Positions 25,356 through 33,699 of a DNA stretch of 64,000 bases are shown in pieces. How positions within the stretch are numbered: the first letter of the stretch is position 1; every line of letters begins with the position of its first letter. A program made the position numbers and the translations under genes. This DNA is from JAITWN01 sp964388175 (GTDB lineage: Bacteria; Pseudomonadota; Gammaproteobacteria; SZUA-140), in NCBI GenBank assembly GCA_964388175.1, contig CAYLYS010000005.1:1-64000 (forward strand). Direction: 5' to 3'. The notes below the pieces were generated by a model that had not been told where the DNA came from, ran no database searches, and saw nothing but the letters and a program-made list of their open reading frames with translations.

Positions 25356-26134
25356 TGATCGCCGCCAGAGCGTGTCACGCCCGGTTATGCCTGGGACTGT
25401 TGCTGTGGCTAACGACAGTCGCCGCGCATGCCCACTACCCCATGCTGATTGGCGATCGATCTCCCGACATGGGACCGCGCGGCGGCTCGATCGAGTTCAC
25501 CTATGGCCTGGGAGAAATGCACGAACGGGTTTACGCCGATGCCAGGAAGCCCGACTGGGTGCGAGGGTATACTTTCGACGGAATGATTCTGAATCTGACC
25601 GACAAGCTGAAGAGTAACGGTTCGATATCCCGAATCAGATACGATTCCAGCCGCATCGGTGATACCTGGATCGTGGCTCATACTCCTATGTCGTGGAGTG
25701 AGCACGATTCGACTTTTACCGAGACCACGGTACGCACGCTGGTGCATCAGGGACTTTCCCGGGGCTGGGAGACGCCGCTTGGCTTGCCGCTGGAAATCGT
25801 GTTTCTCAATCAACCTTATGGGTTGCTGCCGGGCGACGCCATTCGCTTCGAATTGCTGCATGATGGCGAGCCGCTTGCAGATGCAAAGATCTACGCTGAA
25901 AAATACTACGACCCTCCGATGAAGAAGCCCTACCCGTCCGATGCGCTCATGACTCGAACGGCTCGCACCGACCGTAGCGGGATTGCCATGGTGAATCTGC
26001 ATAGCCCCGGTTGGTGGGTGCTGTTTGCCCTTCATGAGATGGAAGAGATGGGTGAAGGGGACAAATCAGGCGTGGCGACGCTTCAGGATGCCGTATGGAT
26101 TCATGTTGATTCCAGGCCGGATAACCTGAATTGA
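25355..26134 (+). CDS. nikK: DUF4198-type periplasmic component of nickel ECF transporter (NikK-like)
   Basis: A 259-residue exported protein with a signal peptide ending AAHAHYPML. DUF4198 proteins of this length are the NikK component found with NikM-type ECF importers; they are thought to bind or present nickel in the periplasm. Seen features are the N-terminal histidines (AHAHYP), VFLNQPYGLLPGDAIRFELLHDGEPLADAKIYAEKYYD, and the C-terminal TDRSGIAMVNLHSPGWWVLFALHE. AAGGAG precedes the ATG by 5 bp, and the start overlaps the previous stop. A 293-bp gap separates it from nikL. Confidence 0.8.
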   Translation: MIAARACHARLCLGLLLWLTTVAAHAHYPMLIGDRSPDMGPRGGSIEFTYGLGEMHERVYADARKPDWVRGYTFDGMILNLTDKLKSNGSISRIRYDSSRIGDTWIVAHTPMSWSEHDSTFTETTVRTLVHQGLSRGWETPLGLPLEIVFLNQPYGLLPGDAIRFELLHDGEPLADAKIYAEKYYDPPMKKPYPSDALMTRTARTDRSGIAMVNLHSPGWWVLFALHEMEEMGEGDKSGVATLQDAVWIHVDSRPDNLN

Positions 26135-26427
26135 AAGAGCCGTGCTTCCGCGCGTTGGCGGCTGGCGCGCAACTTTGCATCTTTGCGGTTCCAGCTTGTT
26201 GACCGCATGGCCGAATACCTTGCCGGTGCGCCCGCTCCGGGCGGAGAAGCAAGCCGCCATATCATCGGTGGGCGCTGTGCTTGGGCCTGCCCATTCGCAT
26301 GGATGCCGGGTTCTCCGGTGCCGGTCGGGCAGGCTGTACCGGCTTTTGATATGTGTTAATATGCAAACGCAATATTTATGATTCTGGACGATTTTTCGAT
26401 TCATTCACCTATTGCCGGTCTTCCAAT
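26135..26427 (+). other. Gap within the nickel operon
   Basis: 293 bp between nikK and nikL without a credible gene. The 3' part is AT-rich and holds a possible promoter: TTGATA at about 26346 with CAATAT 18 bp downstream. This may restart transcription of nikLMQO. No clear operator or riboswitch was recognised. Confidence 0.4.
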
Positions 26428-27000
26428 ATGCGCACCTCCATATCCTTTATTTTCTTCATCTTCCTGTTGTCCTCTGTCGGCGCCGCCCATGCGCACAAGG
26501 TCAATATGTTCGCCCACGTGGAAGGGGACAAAGTCCGCGTAGAGGGATACTTCTCGGACGGAAAGCGCGCAGAGAAGAGCCGGATCCAGGTATTCGCGCC
26601 GGATGGCGAGCGTCTGCTCGAGGGCACGGCCGATGATGAAGGCGTTTTCGTCTTCGATGTACCCCGGATCAGCGATCTGCGGATCACCTTGTATGCCGGG
26701 GTCGGGCACCGCGCCGAATACACGGTATCGGAAGCGGAACTGGCAGGTACCGCCAACACCGCTGCCGCCGATCCGGTCGCGACCGCTTCTTCAGTTGCCG
26801 CCGGGATTGCACCGGCCGAAGTCGATGCGATGGTGCGCAAGGCGGTGGGCGAGGCTCTGCTGCCGGTTATGCGCAGTCTTTCGGAATTGAAAGAGCAGCG
26901 CGGTTTCAGTGATATCGTCGGCGGGATCGGCTTCATCATCGGCGTCCTCGGCGTATTTTTTTACGTGAAAGCACGCAGAATGACCAAGACGGCCGGCTAA
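26428..27000 (+). CDS. nikL: NikL-like accessory component of nickel ECF transporter
   Basis: A 190-residue protein with an N-terminal signal peptide (ISFIFFIFLLSSVGAAHA). A small beta-sandwich domain follows (HKVNMFAHVEGDKVRVEGYFSDGKRAE through GVFVFDVPRISDLRITLYAGVGHRAEYTV). Then come an alanine-rich linker and a C-terminal membrane helix (DIVGGIGFIIGVLGVFFYVKARR). This layout is that of NikL, which accompanies NikM in Ni-specific ECF importers and replaces the CbiN subunit of cobalt systems. A histidine follows the predicted signal cleavage site (AHAHKVN), a possible metal ligand. The ATG at 26428 was chosen because the signal peptide follows directly. Confidence 0.8.
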   Translation: MRTSISFIFFIFLLSSVGAAHAHKVNMFAHVEGDKVRVEGYFSDGKRAEKSRIQVFAPDGERLLEGTADDEGVFVFDVPRISDLRITLYAGVGHRAEYTVSEAELAGTANTAAADPVATASSVAAGIAPAEVDAMVRKAVGEALLPVMRSLSELKEQRGFSDIVGGIGFIIGVLGVFFYVKARRMTKTAG

Positions 27001-27075
27001 GCCGGCCTACTTCAGGCGAAGACTGCGGCGACCGATAAAGCACTCATGGATTAGCCACGGCGAGCTTCGAATTTC

Positions 27076-27708
27076 ATGCATATATCAGAAGGCATTCTGC
27101 ACGGTCCGACGCTGGCTGCCGGTTTTGCGGCCGCGGGCCTCATTGCCGCGGCAACGATGCGCAACATGGATATGGAAGAGATACCGAAGATTTCGGTGAT
27201 CACTTCCGTTTTCTTCGTCGCCTCGCTGATCAAGGTGCCCATGGGGCCGACCAGCGTCCATCTCATTCTCAATGGCCTGGTTGCCATCGTACTGGGGTGG
27301 CGCGCTTTCCCGGCGATCATGCTGGGCATCATTCTCCAGGCCATCATTTTCGGTCATGGCGGGGTGACCGTCATCGGCGTCAACACGGTGATGCTGGGTG
27401 GCGGGGCGCTGGTAGCCTATCTCGTCTGGCAGCAGCGGCATCATTTCCATTTCGCGCGGCGGGAATTCGTTTTCGGCACGCTCGCCGGTGTGGTGGGTAC
27501 GATCAGTTCGGGGCTGGTGCTGGCGGTGGCATTGCTGACCACCGGTGAGGCATTTGCCGGGGTGGCGGTCGCGGTGCTGATCGCTCACATCCCCATCATG
27601 CTGATCGAAGGAGCGGTGGTCGGCGCCTGTGCGGAGTTCCTGCAGCGCGTGAAGCCGGAAATGCTCGCAGGGCAGCGACAAGTCGTTCATACCAGTCCGA
27701 TTTCATAG
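27076..27708 (+). CDS. nikM: Nickel/cobalt ECF transporter substrate-binding membrane protein (NikM/CbiM)
   Basis: The S component, a 210-residue membrane protein. It begins MHISEGILHG: in this family His2 and the free N-terminus form a metal-binding loop inserted into the protein, so the start is fixed by function. Later motifs are IKVPMGPTSVHLILNGLVAIVLG, with the second conserved histidine, and FGHGGVTVIGVNTVMLGGGALVAY. About six to seven membrane segments are visible. Nickel rather than cobalt specificity is inferred from NikK, NikL and NikR nearby and the absence of cobalamin genes. Confidence 0.93.
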   Translation: MHISEGILHGPTLAAGFAAAGLIAAATMRNMDMEEIPKISVITSVFFVASLIKVPMGPTSVHLILNGLVAIVLGWRAFPAIMLGIILQAIIFGHGGVTVIGVNTVMLGGGALVAYLVWQQRHHFHFARREFVFGTLAGVVGTISSGLVLAVALLTTGEAFAGVAVAVLIAHIPIMLIEGAVVGACAEFLQRVKPEMLAGQRQVVHTSPIS

Positions 27709-27727
27709 AGTTCGCCTGCGACATTTT

Positions 27728-28516
27728 ATGGCCCTGGATATTGACCGCTATGCTCACGTCGCCTCGCCGCTGCAGCGCTGGGATCCGCGCATCAAGATCG
27801 CGGCGCTGCTCCTGCTGATCGTCACCATCGCTCTGCTCAAAACGCTGCCGATGGCGGCGCTTGCGCTGATATTGGCGGTGAGCATATTGGCGGTCACCGC
27901 GCTGCCCATACATTTCGTCTCGCACGGCATCACGTTCATCGTCGTTTTCCTGCTGCCGTTCTTTGTCATCATGCCGCTGACCTATCCGGGTGAGGCGGCT
28001 TTCAACGTGCTGGGGCTGCCGTTCGCCTGGGAGGGGCTGCGGCTCGCCACCCTGATTTTCACCAAGGCGCTGTCCATCGTGCTGGTCAGCTTCGCGATGT
28101 TCGGCTCCAGCCGTTTCGATGTTTCCATGCTGGCGCTGCAGAAGCTCAAGTGCCCGAGCATCATCGTGCAGATGTTGCTGTTTACCTACCGCTATACCTT
28201 CGTTTTTCTCGATGAGATGCGCCGGATGTACACTTCGATGCGTTCGCGGGGATTCGTCGCGCGAACGGATCGCAAGACGCTGCGCATCTTCGGGCATTTC
28301 GTCGGCACCCTGCTCGTGCATAGCTTCGAACGCACGGAGAGAGTGTATAAGGCGATGCTGTCCAAGGGGTATCAGGGCGAGTTGCATTCGATGGTGCAAT
28401 TCCGCTCCCGATCCGGCGATTACGTCAAGGCCGCCATTGTCCTGCTGCTGGCGGCGGCGTTGCTGTGGGGTGATCTGAGCGGTAAGTTCGGCTTGGCCGA
28501 GCAGGCGTGGTATTGA
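27728..28516 (+). CDS. nikQ: ECF transporter transmembrane protein NikQ/CbiQ
   Basis: The T component, 262 residues, which couples ATP hydrolysis to movement of the S component. Four to six membrane segments are visible. Cytoplasmic coupling helices include RRMYTSMRSRGF (the first of two Ala-Arg-Gly-like motifs) and RVYKAMLSKGYQGE (the second). HVASPLQRWDPRIKIAALLLLIV is the typical CbiQ N-terminus. It lies 19 bp after nikM and 61 bp before nikO. Confidence 0.92.
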   Translation: MALDIDRYAHVASPLQRWDPRIKIAALLLLIVTIALLKTLPMAALALILAVSILAVTALPIHFVSHGITFIVVFLLPFFVIMPLTYPGEAAFNVLGLPFAWEGLRLATLIFTKALSIVLVSFAMFGSSRFDVSMLALQKLKCPSIIVQMLLFTYRYTFVFLDEMRRMYTSMRSRGFVARTDRKTLRIFGHFVGTLLVHSFERTERVYKAMLSKGYQGELHSMVQFRSRSGDYVKAAIVLLLAAALLWGDLSGKFGLAEQAWY

Positions 28517-28577
28517 GCGCTGCCAGCGCAGCGCATATTCCATTGGTGCGATTTTCACCGCTGAGCGAGAGGTAATC

Positions 28578-29540
28578 ATGTCCCGCCGAGTCATCATTGA
28601 CGTCGATAACGTCCACTTCAGCTATCCGGACGGACATGAAGTCCTGAAAGGCCTGTCCTGTCGTATCGAGGAAGGAGAGAAAGTCGCGCTGATCGGTCCC
28701 AACGGCGCAGGCAAGTCCACTTTCATGAGCCACCTCAACGGAGTTCAGCTGCCCGTGTCCGGGCGGGTGACGGTGGACGGCATCGATGTGCGCAAGGACA
28801 CGCTGAAGCAGATACGCCGCAAGGTGGGCATCGTTTTCCAGGATCCGGACGACCAGCTGTTCTGTCCCACCGTGTTCGACGACGTGGCTTTCGGGCCGCT
28901 CAATCTGGGTTTGCCCAGGGAAGAGATCGAAGCCCGCGTACGCGAAGCCTTGGGCGTGGTCGGTCTGCAGGGGTTCGAAGAGCGTTCGTCGTTTCATCTC
29001 TCCTTTGGCGAGCGCAAGCGCCTGGCGCTGGCTACGGTGCTGTCCTATCAGCCGGAGATCCTGGTTTTCGACGAACCGTCGACGAACATGGACCCGCTGA
29101 ACCGGCGCAATCTGATTACCTGGCTCAAGGAATCCGAGCGTACCGTACTGCTGTGCACGCATGATCTCGATATCGCGCTCGAGGTCTGCAGCCGCTGCCT
29201 GCTGCTGGTGGATGGCCGTATCGCCGCTGATGGGCCGTCGGCGGACATCCTCTATGATCGCCATCTGCTCGAGAGCAACAAGCTGGAATTGCCGCTGGCG
29301 CTGATGACCCATGAGTTGCTGCACAAGATTCTCGCCGCCCAGGATATGGAGGAGGGCGATCGCCTCATCATCGGCAATTTCCTCCATGCCCATCGCCACG
29401 CCCATGGCACCGAAGCGGATCACCACGTTCATATCCACTCACATGATCATGATCACGATCATCTGCACGAGGATGTCGACGAATCCCACTTCAAGGAATT
29501 CGTGCTGCGCGAACCACAGACCGGCGGCGACAGGAAGTAA
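28578..29540 (+). CDS. nikO: ECF transporter ATPase NikO/CbiO with histidine-rich tail
   Basis: ABC ATPase of 320 residues that powers the nickel importer. Walker A is GPNGAGKST, the Q-loop region FQDPDDQLFCPTVFDDVAFGP is typical of CbiO, the signature reads LSFGERKR, Walker B is ILVFDEP and the switch histidine is in CTHDLD. Beyond residue 270 is an unusual tail with 14 histidines in about 35 residues (HAHRHAHG, then HHVHIHSHDHDHDHLHE), before a short acidic end. Such a tail could buffer or sense incoming nickel at the inner face of the membrane, as in histidine-rich nickel chaperones. GAGAGGTAATC precedes the ATG. Confidence 0.94.
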   Translation: MSRRVIIDVDNVHFSYPDGHEVLKGLSCRIEEGEKVALIGPNGAGKSTFMSHLNGVQLPVSGRVTVDGIDVRKDTLKQIRRKVGIVFQDPDDQLFCPTVFDDVAFGPLNLGLPREEIEARVREALGVVGLQGFEERSSFHLSFGERKRLALATVLSYQPEILVFDEPSTNMDPLNRRNLITWLKESERTVLLCTHDLDIALEVCSRCLLLVDGRIAADGPSADILYDRHLLESNKLELPLALMTHELLHKILAAQDMEEGDRLIIGNFLHAHRHAHGTEADHHVHIHSHDHDHDHLHEDVDESHFKEFVLREPQTGGDRK

Positions 29541-29558
29541 CGAGCGCCTGCCGTGGTT

Positions 29559-29571
29559 GCCCCGGCGGGGC
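29559..29571. other. Short GC hairpin between nikO and copA
   Basis: GCCCC-GGC-GGGGC in the 35-bp gap between the convergent nikO and copA genes. It lacks a T-run on both strands, so it is at best a weak bidirectional terminator. Confidence 0.35.
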
Positions 29572-29575
29572 GTGA

Positions 29576-31831
29576 TTATCGTTTCAGGCGCAGGCTGTTG
29601 CCGACGACGAACAGGCTGGAGATGCTCATGGCGCCAGCCGCCAGCATGGGGTTGAGCAGCAGACCGGTGAGCGGGAACAGGGCGCCGGCCGCGATGGGGA
29701 TGAGCACGACGTTGTAGGCGTAAGCCCAGAAGAAGTTCAGTCGTATGGTCCGCAGTGTCCGGCGTGACAGCGCGATGGCGTCGAGCAGGGTGCGCGGATC
29801 GCCGCGCATGAGGATGACGTCGCCTGCTTCGATGGCGACATCGGTTCCCGTGCCGATGGCGATGCCGATGTCGGCTTCAGCCAGGGCGGGCGCATCATTG
29901 ATCCCATCGCCGACGAAAGCCACGCGTTTCCCTTCGGCGCGCAGCCGCCGCACTTCCGCCGCCTTCTGCGCCGGCATCACTTCCGCTATTACTTGCGCTA
30001 TGCCGAGCTCCCGGGCGACGGCATGGGCGGTGTGTCGGTTGTCGCCGCTCAACAGGGCGGTTTGCATGCCGAGCGCGTGCAGACCGTCGATCGCGGCGCG
30101 GGCGCCGTCCTTGATCGGGTCGGCGATGGCGAGCACGCCGGCCAGGCGTCCGTCCACGGCGGCATAAAGCACGGTCTTGCCCTGCTCCGCCCAGTGCCTG
30201 CCGCGCTGCGCGCTTGCGCCCGGATCGATGCCGAGCTGATGCATATAGCGCTCCGAGCCGAGCTGAATCGTCCGCTTGCCGATGTGGGCGACTATCCCCA
30301 GGCCAGGTACGGCCTGGGCGCTGTCCGCCGACTTGACCGCGAGGCCGCGGTCCTGGCTCGCCGTGAGGATGGCCTTGGCGACCGGATGCTCGCTCAGCGC
30401 TTCGGCGCCGGCGGCCAGCGCCAGCAACTCGTCTTCGTTGTCGTCCGCGGCGTAGATATCGGTCAGGGCGGGGTGGCCGCGGGTCAGCGTGCCGGTCTTG
30501 TCGAAGACCACGGTGTCGGCGCGTGCCAGCAGTTCCAGTGCGGTGCCGCGGCGGAACAGCACGCCCATTTCGGCCGCTTTGCCGCTGGCGACCATGATGG
30601 CCGTCGGGGTGGCGAGGCCCATGGCGCAGGGACAGGCGATCAGCAGCACGCTGACGGTGGCGATGAAGGCGTAGTTGAGCGTGGGCTGTGGTCCGGTCGC
30701 CATCCAGATCACAAAGGTTGCCGCGGCGATCAGCATGACGATCGGCACGAAGATGCCGGCGATCCGGTCGGCGATCTGCTGGATGGGCGGCTTGGAGGCT
30801 TGCGCCTCTTCCACCATGCGAATGATCTGCGCCAGCACGGTTCCGGCGCCGACCCGGGTCGCCTGGAAATGCAGGGCGCCCGTGCCGTTGATAGTGCCGC
30901 CAGTGACTTCCATGCCGGCTTCTTTGGCCACGGGCAGCGGTTCGCCCGTGATCATCGATTCGTCGACATAGCTGTTGCCCCGCGCCACGATGCCGTCCAC
31001 CGGTATCCGCTCTCCCGGACGGACCAGGATGCGATCGCCGGCAACGACTTCCTCGATCGGTATCTCGGTTTCCCGATCGTTGCGCAGCACGCGCGCCTGC
31101 CTGCTCTGGAGCTGCAGCAGGCGCTTGATGGCCTGGGATGTGCGCCCCCGCGCTTTGGCTTCAAGATAGCGGCCGAGCAGGATTAGGGTGACGATGACGC
31201 CCGCCGCTTCGAAGTACAGATTGGCCGTCCCTTGCGGGAAAAGTCCCGGTGCGATCAGGACCAGCGTCGAGTAGATCCAGGCCGCCGAGCTGCCGATCAT
31301 GACCAGGGCGTTCATGCCGGGATTCCAATGCCTGAACTCGGCCCAGCCCTGGATCAGAAAGCGGCGGCCGGCGACGAACAGGATGGGCGTGGCCAGTGCG
31401 AACTCCAGCCAGCGCCAGGCGGTGGCCGGCAGCATGCCATGCATGGCATGCATCAGCCCCGGAATGATCATCGGTGCCATCACCAGGGTGACCAGCGGGA
31501 TGGTCAGCGCGGCGGCGAAAATCAGGTCGCGACTCAGCCCATGCTGTTCGTCACCCGGCTCGTCGTCGCTGCGTGCTTCTCCGAGCGGGCGAGGCTGATA
31601 GCCGGCGCCGGCAATAGCGGTATTGAGCGCTTCTGTGCCGACGATCCTGGGTTGATACTCGATGTGCGCCTTGCCGGTGGCCAGATTGACGCTGGCCGAG
31701 ACCACGCCTTCCTGCCGTGTCAGCGCCCGTTCGACGCGTCGCACACAGGCGGCGCAGGTCATGCCGCCCACGCCGATATCGACGCGGGCGATGCCCGCTT
31801 CAGCGGTATTTGAGGATTTCCATGAGTTCAT
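29576..31831 (-). CDS. copA: Copper-exporting P1B-type ATPase
   Basis: Cu(I) efflux ATPase of about 751 residues. One N-terminal heavy-metal domain carries GMTCAACVRRVE. Eight membrane segments include the metal site CPC in IACPCAMGLATPTA, the YN of TM7 (AYAYNVVLIP) and the TM8 motif AMSISSLFVVGNSLRL; together these are the Cu(I) signature. The phosphorylation motif is DKTGTLT, the hinge GDGINDAPAL, and SEHPVAKAI carries the nucleotide-binding HP. I chose the ATG at 31831 (GGAAG 7 bp upstream); it overlaps the csoR-like gene by 32 bp. Operon with csoR and copZ. Confidence 0.96.
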   Translation of the reverse strand: MNSWKSSNTAEAGIARVDIGVGGMTCAACVRRVERALTRQEGVVSASVNLATGKAHIEYQPRIVGTEALNTAIAGAGYQPRPLGEARSDDEPGDEQHGLSRDLIFAAALTIPLVTLVMAPMIIPGLMHAMHGMLPATAWRWLEFALATPILFVAGRRFLIQGWAEFRHWNPGMNALVMIGSSAAWIYSTLVLIAPGLFPQGTANLYFEAAGVIVTLILLGRYLEAKARGRTSQAIKRLLQLQSRQARVLRNDRETEIPIEEVVAGDRILVRPGERIPVDGIVARGNSYVDESMITGEPLPVAKEAGMEVTGGTINGTGALHFQATRVGAGTVLAQIIRMVEEAQASKPPIQQIADRIAGIFVPIVMLIAAATFVIWMATGPQPTLNYAFIATVSVLLIACPCAMGLATPTAIMVASGKAAEMGVLFRRGTALELLARADTVVFDKTGTLTRGHPALTDIYAADDNEDELLALAAGAEALSEHPVAKAILTASQDRGLAVKSADSAQAVPGLGIVAHIGKRTIQLGSERYMHQLGIDPGASAQRGRHWAEQGKTVLYAAVDGRLAGVLAIADPIKDGARAAIDGLHALGMQTALLSGDNRHTAHAVARELGIAQVIAEVMPAQKAAEVRRLRAEGKRVAFVGDGINDAPALAEADIGIAIGTGTDVAIEAGDVILMRGDPRTLLDAIALSRRTLRTIRLNFFWAYAYNVVLIPIAAGALFPLTGLLLNPMLAAGAMSISSLFVVGNSLRLKR

Positions 31832-32108
31832 CGACGATCTTCCCTGCATCTCCGCGATCGGCGGCGGTGACGACGTGGTCGTGCAGATGGCTGCGCATGA
31901 CGATGTTGCTGACTTTCTTCATGGCGCCGTCGACCGCCTTGATCTGTTTCAGTACGTCCGCGCAATACACGGACTCATCGTCGAGCATGCGCAGAATGCC
32001 TTCGATATGGCCGCGAATCGAGCGCAGGCGGCGCGTCGCCTCGGCTCTGGCCGCAATGCCCAGGCACAGGGAAGGATGTTCGTCATGCCGATGGCCATCC
32101 ACCGTCAC
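31800..32108 (-). CDS. CsoR/RcnR-family metal-sensing repressor
   Basis: A 102-residue all-helical repressor of the CsoR/RcnR/FrmR family. The metal-site pattern is C49 (VYCADV), H74 and H78 (RSHLHDH), that is Cys-His-His with the spacing of RcnR rather than the Cys-His-Cys of typical CsoR. N-terminal histidines (HRHDEH, residues 6-11) could add the fourth ligand as in RcnR. Such a set favours Ni/Co, although Cys-His-His copper sensors exist. It starts at a GTG overlapping the copZ stop (GTGA), with AGGGA upstream, and its 3' end overlaps copA. It probably controls copZ-csoR-copA through the G-tract near 32376. Confidence 0.83.
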   Translation of the reverse strand: MTVDGHRHDEHPSLCLGIAARAEATRRLRSIRGHIEGILRMLDDESVYCADVLKQIKAVDGAMKKVSNIVMRSHLHDHVVTAADRGDAGKIVDELMEILKYR

Positions 32109-32305
32109 GCTTCCCTGGCGCTGTAGCCTTCTTCCTCGACGGCAGCGATGAGCGCTGCTGTTTCCGCCTTGCCCTGTACCACCGCGATGCCACGCTTCAC
32201 GTCCACCTCGGTCACTTGTTCGACGCCGGGTACCGCGGCCAGTGCCTGACGCACGGCGTTGGCGCAGTGGCCGCAGGTCATGCCTTCGATTTTCAGCTCG
32301 GTCAT
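32105..32305 (-). CDS. copZ: Heavy-metal-associated domain copper chaperone
   Basis: A 66-residue HMA-domain protein (IEGMTCGHCANAVRQAL) with the CxxC copper(I) site at residues 11 and 14. It is thought to carry Cu(I) to CopA. It has the typical length for CopZ. AGGAGAGCAAC precedes the ATG. It is the first gene of copZ-csoR-copA and overlaps the regulator gene by 4 bp. The extra histidine inside the motif (CGHC) is common in CopZ. Confidence 0.92.
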   Translation of the reverse strand: MTELKIEGMTCGHCANAVRQALAAVPGVEQVTEVDVKRGIAVVQGKAETAALIAAVEEEGYSAREA

Positions 32306-32350
32306 GTTGCTCTCCTGTTCGTCGCGTTGGTTCTGCCCACCCCACCCGCT

Positions 32351-32388
32351 CTATCCCATCCCCTATCCCATCCCAGGGGGGGTGGGAT
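32351..32388 (-). promoter_or_regulatory. Candidate CsoR/RcnR-type operator upstream of copZ
   Basis: A G7 tract (32376-32382) lies within the dyad ATCCCA...TGGGAT (32365-32370 with 32383-32388). G/C-tract operators flanked by inverted repeats are typical of the CsoR/RcnR family. Two tandem copies of CTATCCCATCCC (32351-32362, 32363-32374) adjoin it. Position 46-83 bp upstream of the copZ ATG fits a repressor site. Confidence 0.45.
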
Positions 32389-32572
32389 CATGATAGCGCA
32401 TGATCGGATCCGGTGCATCAAACCGGACGCATCAAAAAGGGGTGGCTTTCATGTATTATTGATAATCAAGCCGTAATATCATCTGTGCCGTGGGCGTGCC
32501 GGCGCAGGGAGCGATCGGTGGAGGGGTGCCGGCAGATCGGCTGTTATGAACGAAATATAACGGGGCTCAAAG

Positions 32573-33034
32573 ATGGAACGTATAACGATGTCGCTCGATT
32601 CGACCCTGGCCGGGCTTTTCGACGCTTTTATTGCCGAGCGCGGCTACACCAATCGTTCGGAAGCCATGCGCGACCTGATCCGGCAGCAATTGGAAAAGGA
32701 GCGCCTGGAGAAGTCCGACGACGGCTATTGTGTGGCTACCCTGAGCTATGTCTACAACCATCATGAGTTGGAACTGGCCAGCCGCATTACCCGGGTGCAT
32801 CACCACCACCACGAACTCAACCTGTCGAGCATGCATGTGCATCTGGATCATGACAACTGCCTGGAGATCGCCCTGATGCGCGGTCCCGTGCACATGATCC
32901 GCACTTTCGCCAACGCCGTGATGGCCGAGCGCGGCGTGCGCCACGGCAAGCTCAACATGGTGCCGGTCGACGTCAGCGAGACCAGCCACGCGCACGGCGG
33001 TCCTTCGCACGTGCACAGCCGCCCCCTGACCTGA
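32573..33034 (+). CDS. nikR: Nickel-responsive transcriptional regulator NikR
   Basis: Ribbon-helix-helix repressor of 153 residues. The N-terminal DNA-binding part is ERITMSLDSTLAGLFDAF with the RGYTNRSEAMRDLIR helix pair. The ACT-like metal domain keeps the high-affinity nickel ligands in VHHHHHELN (His77), SMHVHLDHDNCLE (His88, His90, Cys96). A non-standard C-terminal tail (HAHGGPSHVHSRP) adds four histidines. It probably represses the nickel importer operon at 23680-29540 when nickel is sufficient. It is divergent from copZ, and a short GTAATATCAT element upstream is shared with the importer promoter. The histidine phosphatase gene follows 26 bp later. Confidence 0.95.
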   Translation: MERITMSLDSTLAGLFDAFIAERGYTNRSEAMRDLIRQQLEKERLEKSDDGYCVATLSYVYNHHELELASRITRVHHHHHELNLSSMHVHLDHDNCLEIALMRGPVHMIRTFANAVMAERGVRHGKLNMVPVDVSETSHAHGGPSHVHSRPLT

Positions 33035-33060
33035 CGCCGTTTACACCACTGTCTCCAGCG

Positions 33061-33699
33061 ATGAGAGAAAAGGAAAAGGCGACCAGCCTCATCTTCGTGC
33101 GCCATGGCCGCGCGGATTTTCCGCATGACCGTTTGTACTGCGACGATCGGGAAGACCCCGCCCTGACGCCGGAAGGTGAACTGCAGGCCCGTCATGCCGC
33201 TGCCCTGCTCGGCGGGCAGGAGATTGCCGCCGTCTACGCCAGCCCGATGCAGCGCACGCTCAGTACGGCCGCCCCGATCGTGGCGGCCACGGCCGCGCCG
33301 CTCCAGGTGCACGCCGGTCTGCGCGAACGCCCTTTCGGCATCTGGGACGGTTTGTATTTCGACGCCATCGCTCGCGATTATCCCGAGGATTTCCGTGCCT
33401 GGAAGGCCGATCCGGTGCATTTCGTGCCGGCCGGCGGGGAAGCGATCGATGATCATCTGGCGCGAGTCAGCCAGGCCGTTCGCGACATCATCTCCGCTCA
33501 TGAAGGGCAAACCGTGGTCGTGGTGGCCCACGTGGGGCCCATCCGCATGTGTCTCACGGCGGCGCTGTCGATGCCCCTGGATGCCTATCGCCGTCTGACC
33601 GTCGACTACGGTTCGCTCACGCGCATCGACTACGGCCGTAGGCAGAGTAATCTTATTTATATGAATCTCTACCATCGTGACAGGCTTGAGGCGCAGTGA
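33061..33699 (+). CDS. Histidine phosphatase superfamily protein
   Basis: A 212-residue phosphoglycerate-mutase-like phosphatase. The catalytic RHG is in IFVRHGRADFP near residue 14, the second arginine lies in YASPMQRTLSTA, the acid in LRERPFGIWDG, and the second histidine in VVVAHVGPIRMCL. The closest named relatives by length and motif are CobC-type alpha-ribazole phosphatases, but no cobalamin genes are nearby. The substrate therefore stays open. It follows nikR by 26 bp and may be co-transcribed. Confidence 0.82.
   Translation: MREKEKATSLIFVRHGRADFPHDRLYCDDREDPALTPEGELQARHAAALLGGQEIAAVYASPMQRTLSTAAPIVAATAAPLQVHAGLRERPFGIWDGLYFDAIARDYPEDFRAWKADPVHFVPAGGEAIDDHLARVSQAVRDIISAHEGQTVVVVAHVGPIRMCLTAALSMPLDAYRRLTVDYGSLTRIDYGRRQSNLIYMNLYHRDRLEAQ

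Noticed and set aside
33061..33699. Naming the histidine phosphatase cobC
   Set aside because: No cobalamin biosynthesis genes nearby and motifs are shared by the whole superfamily.
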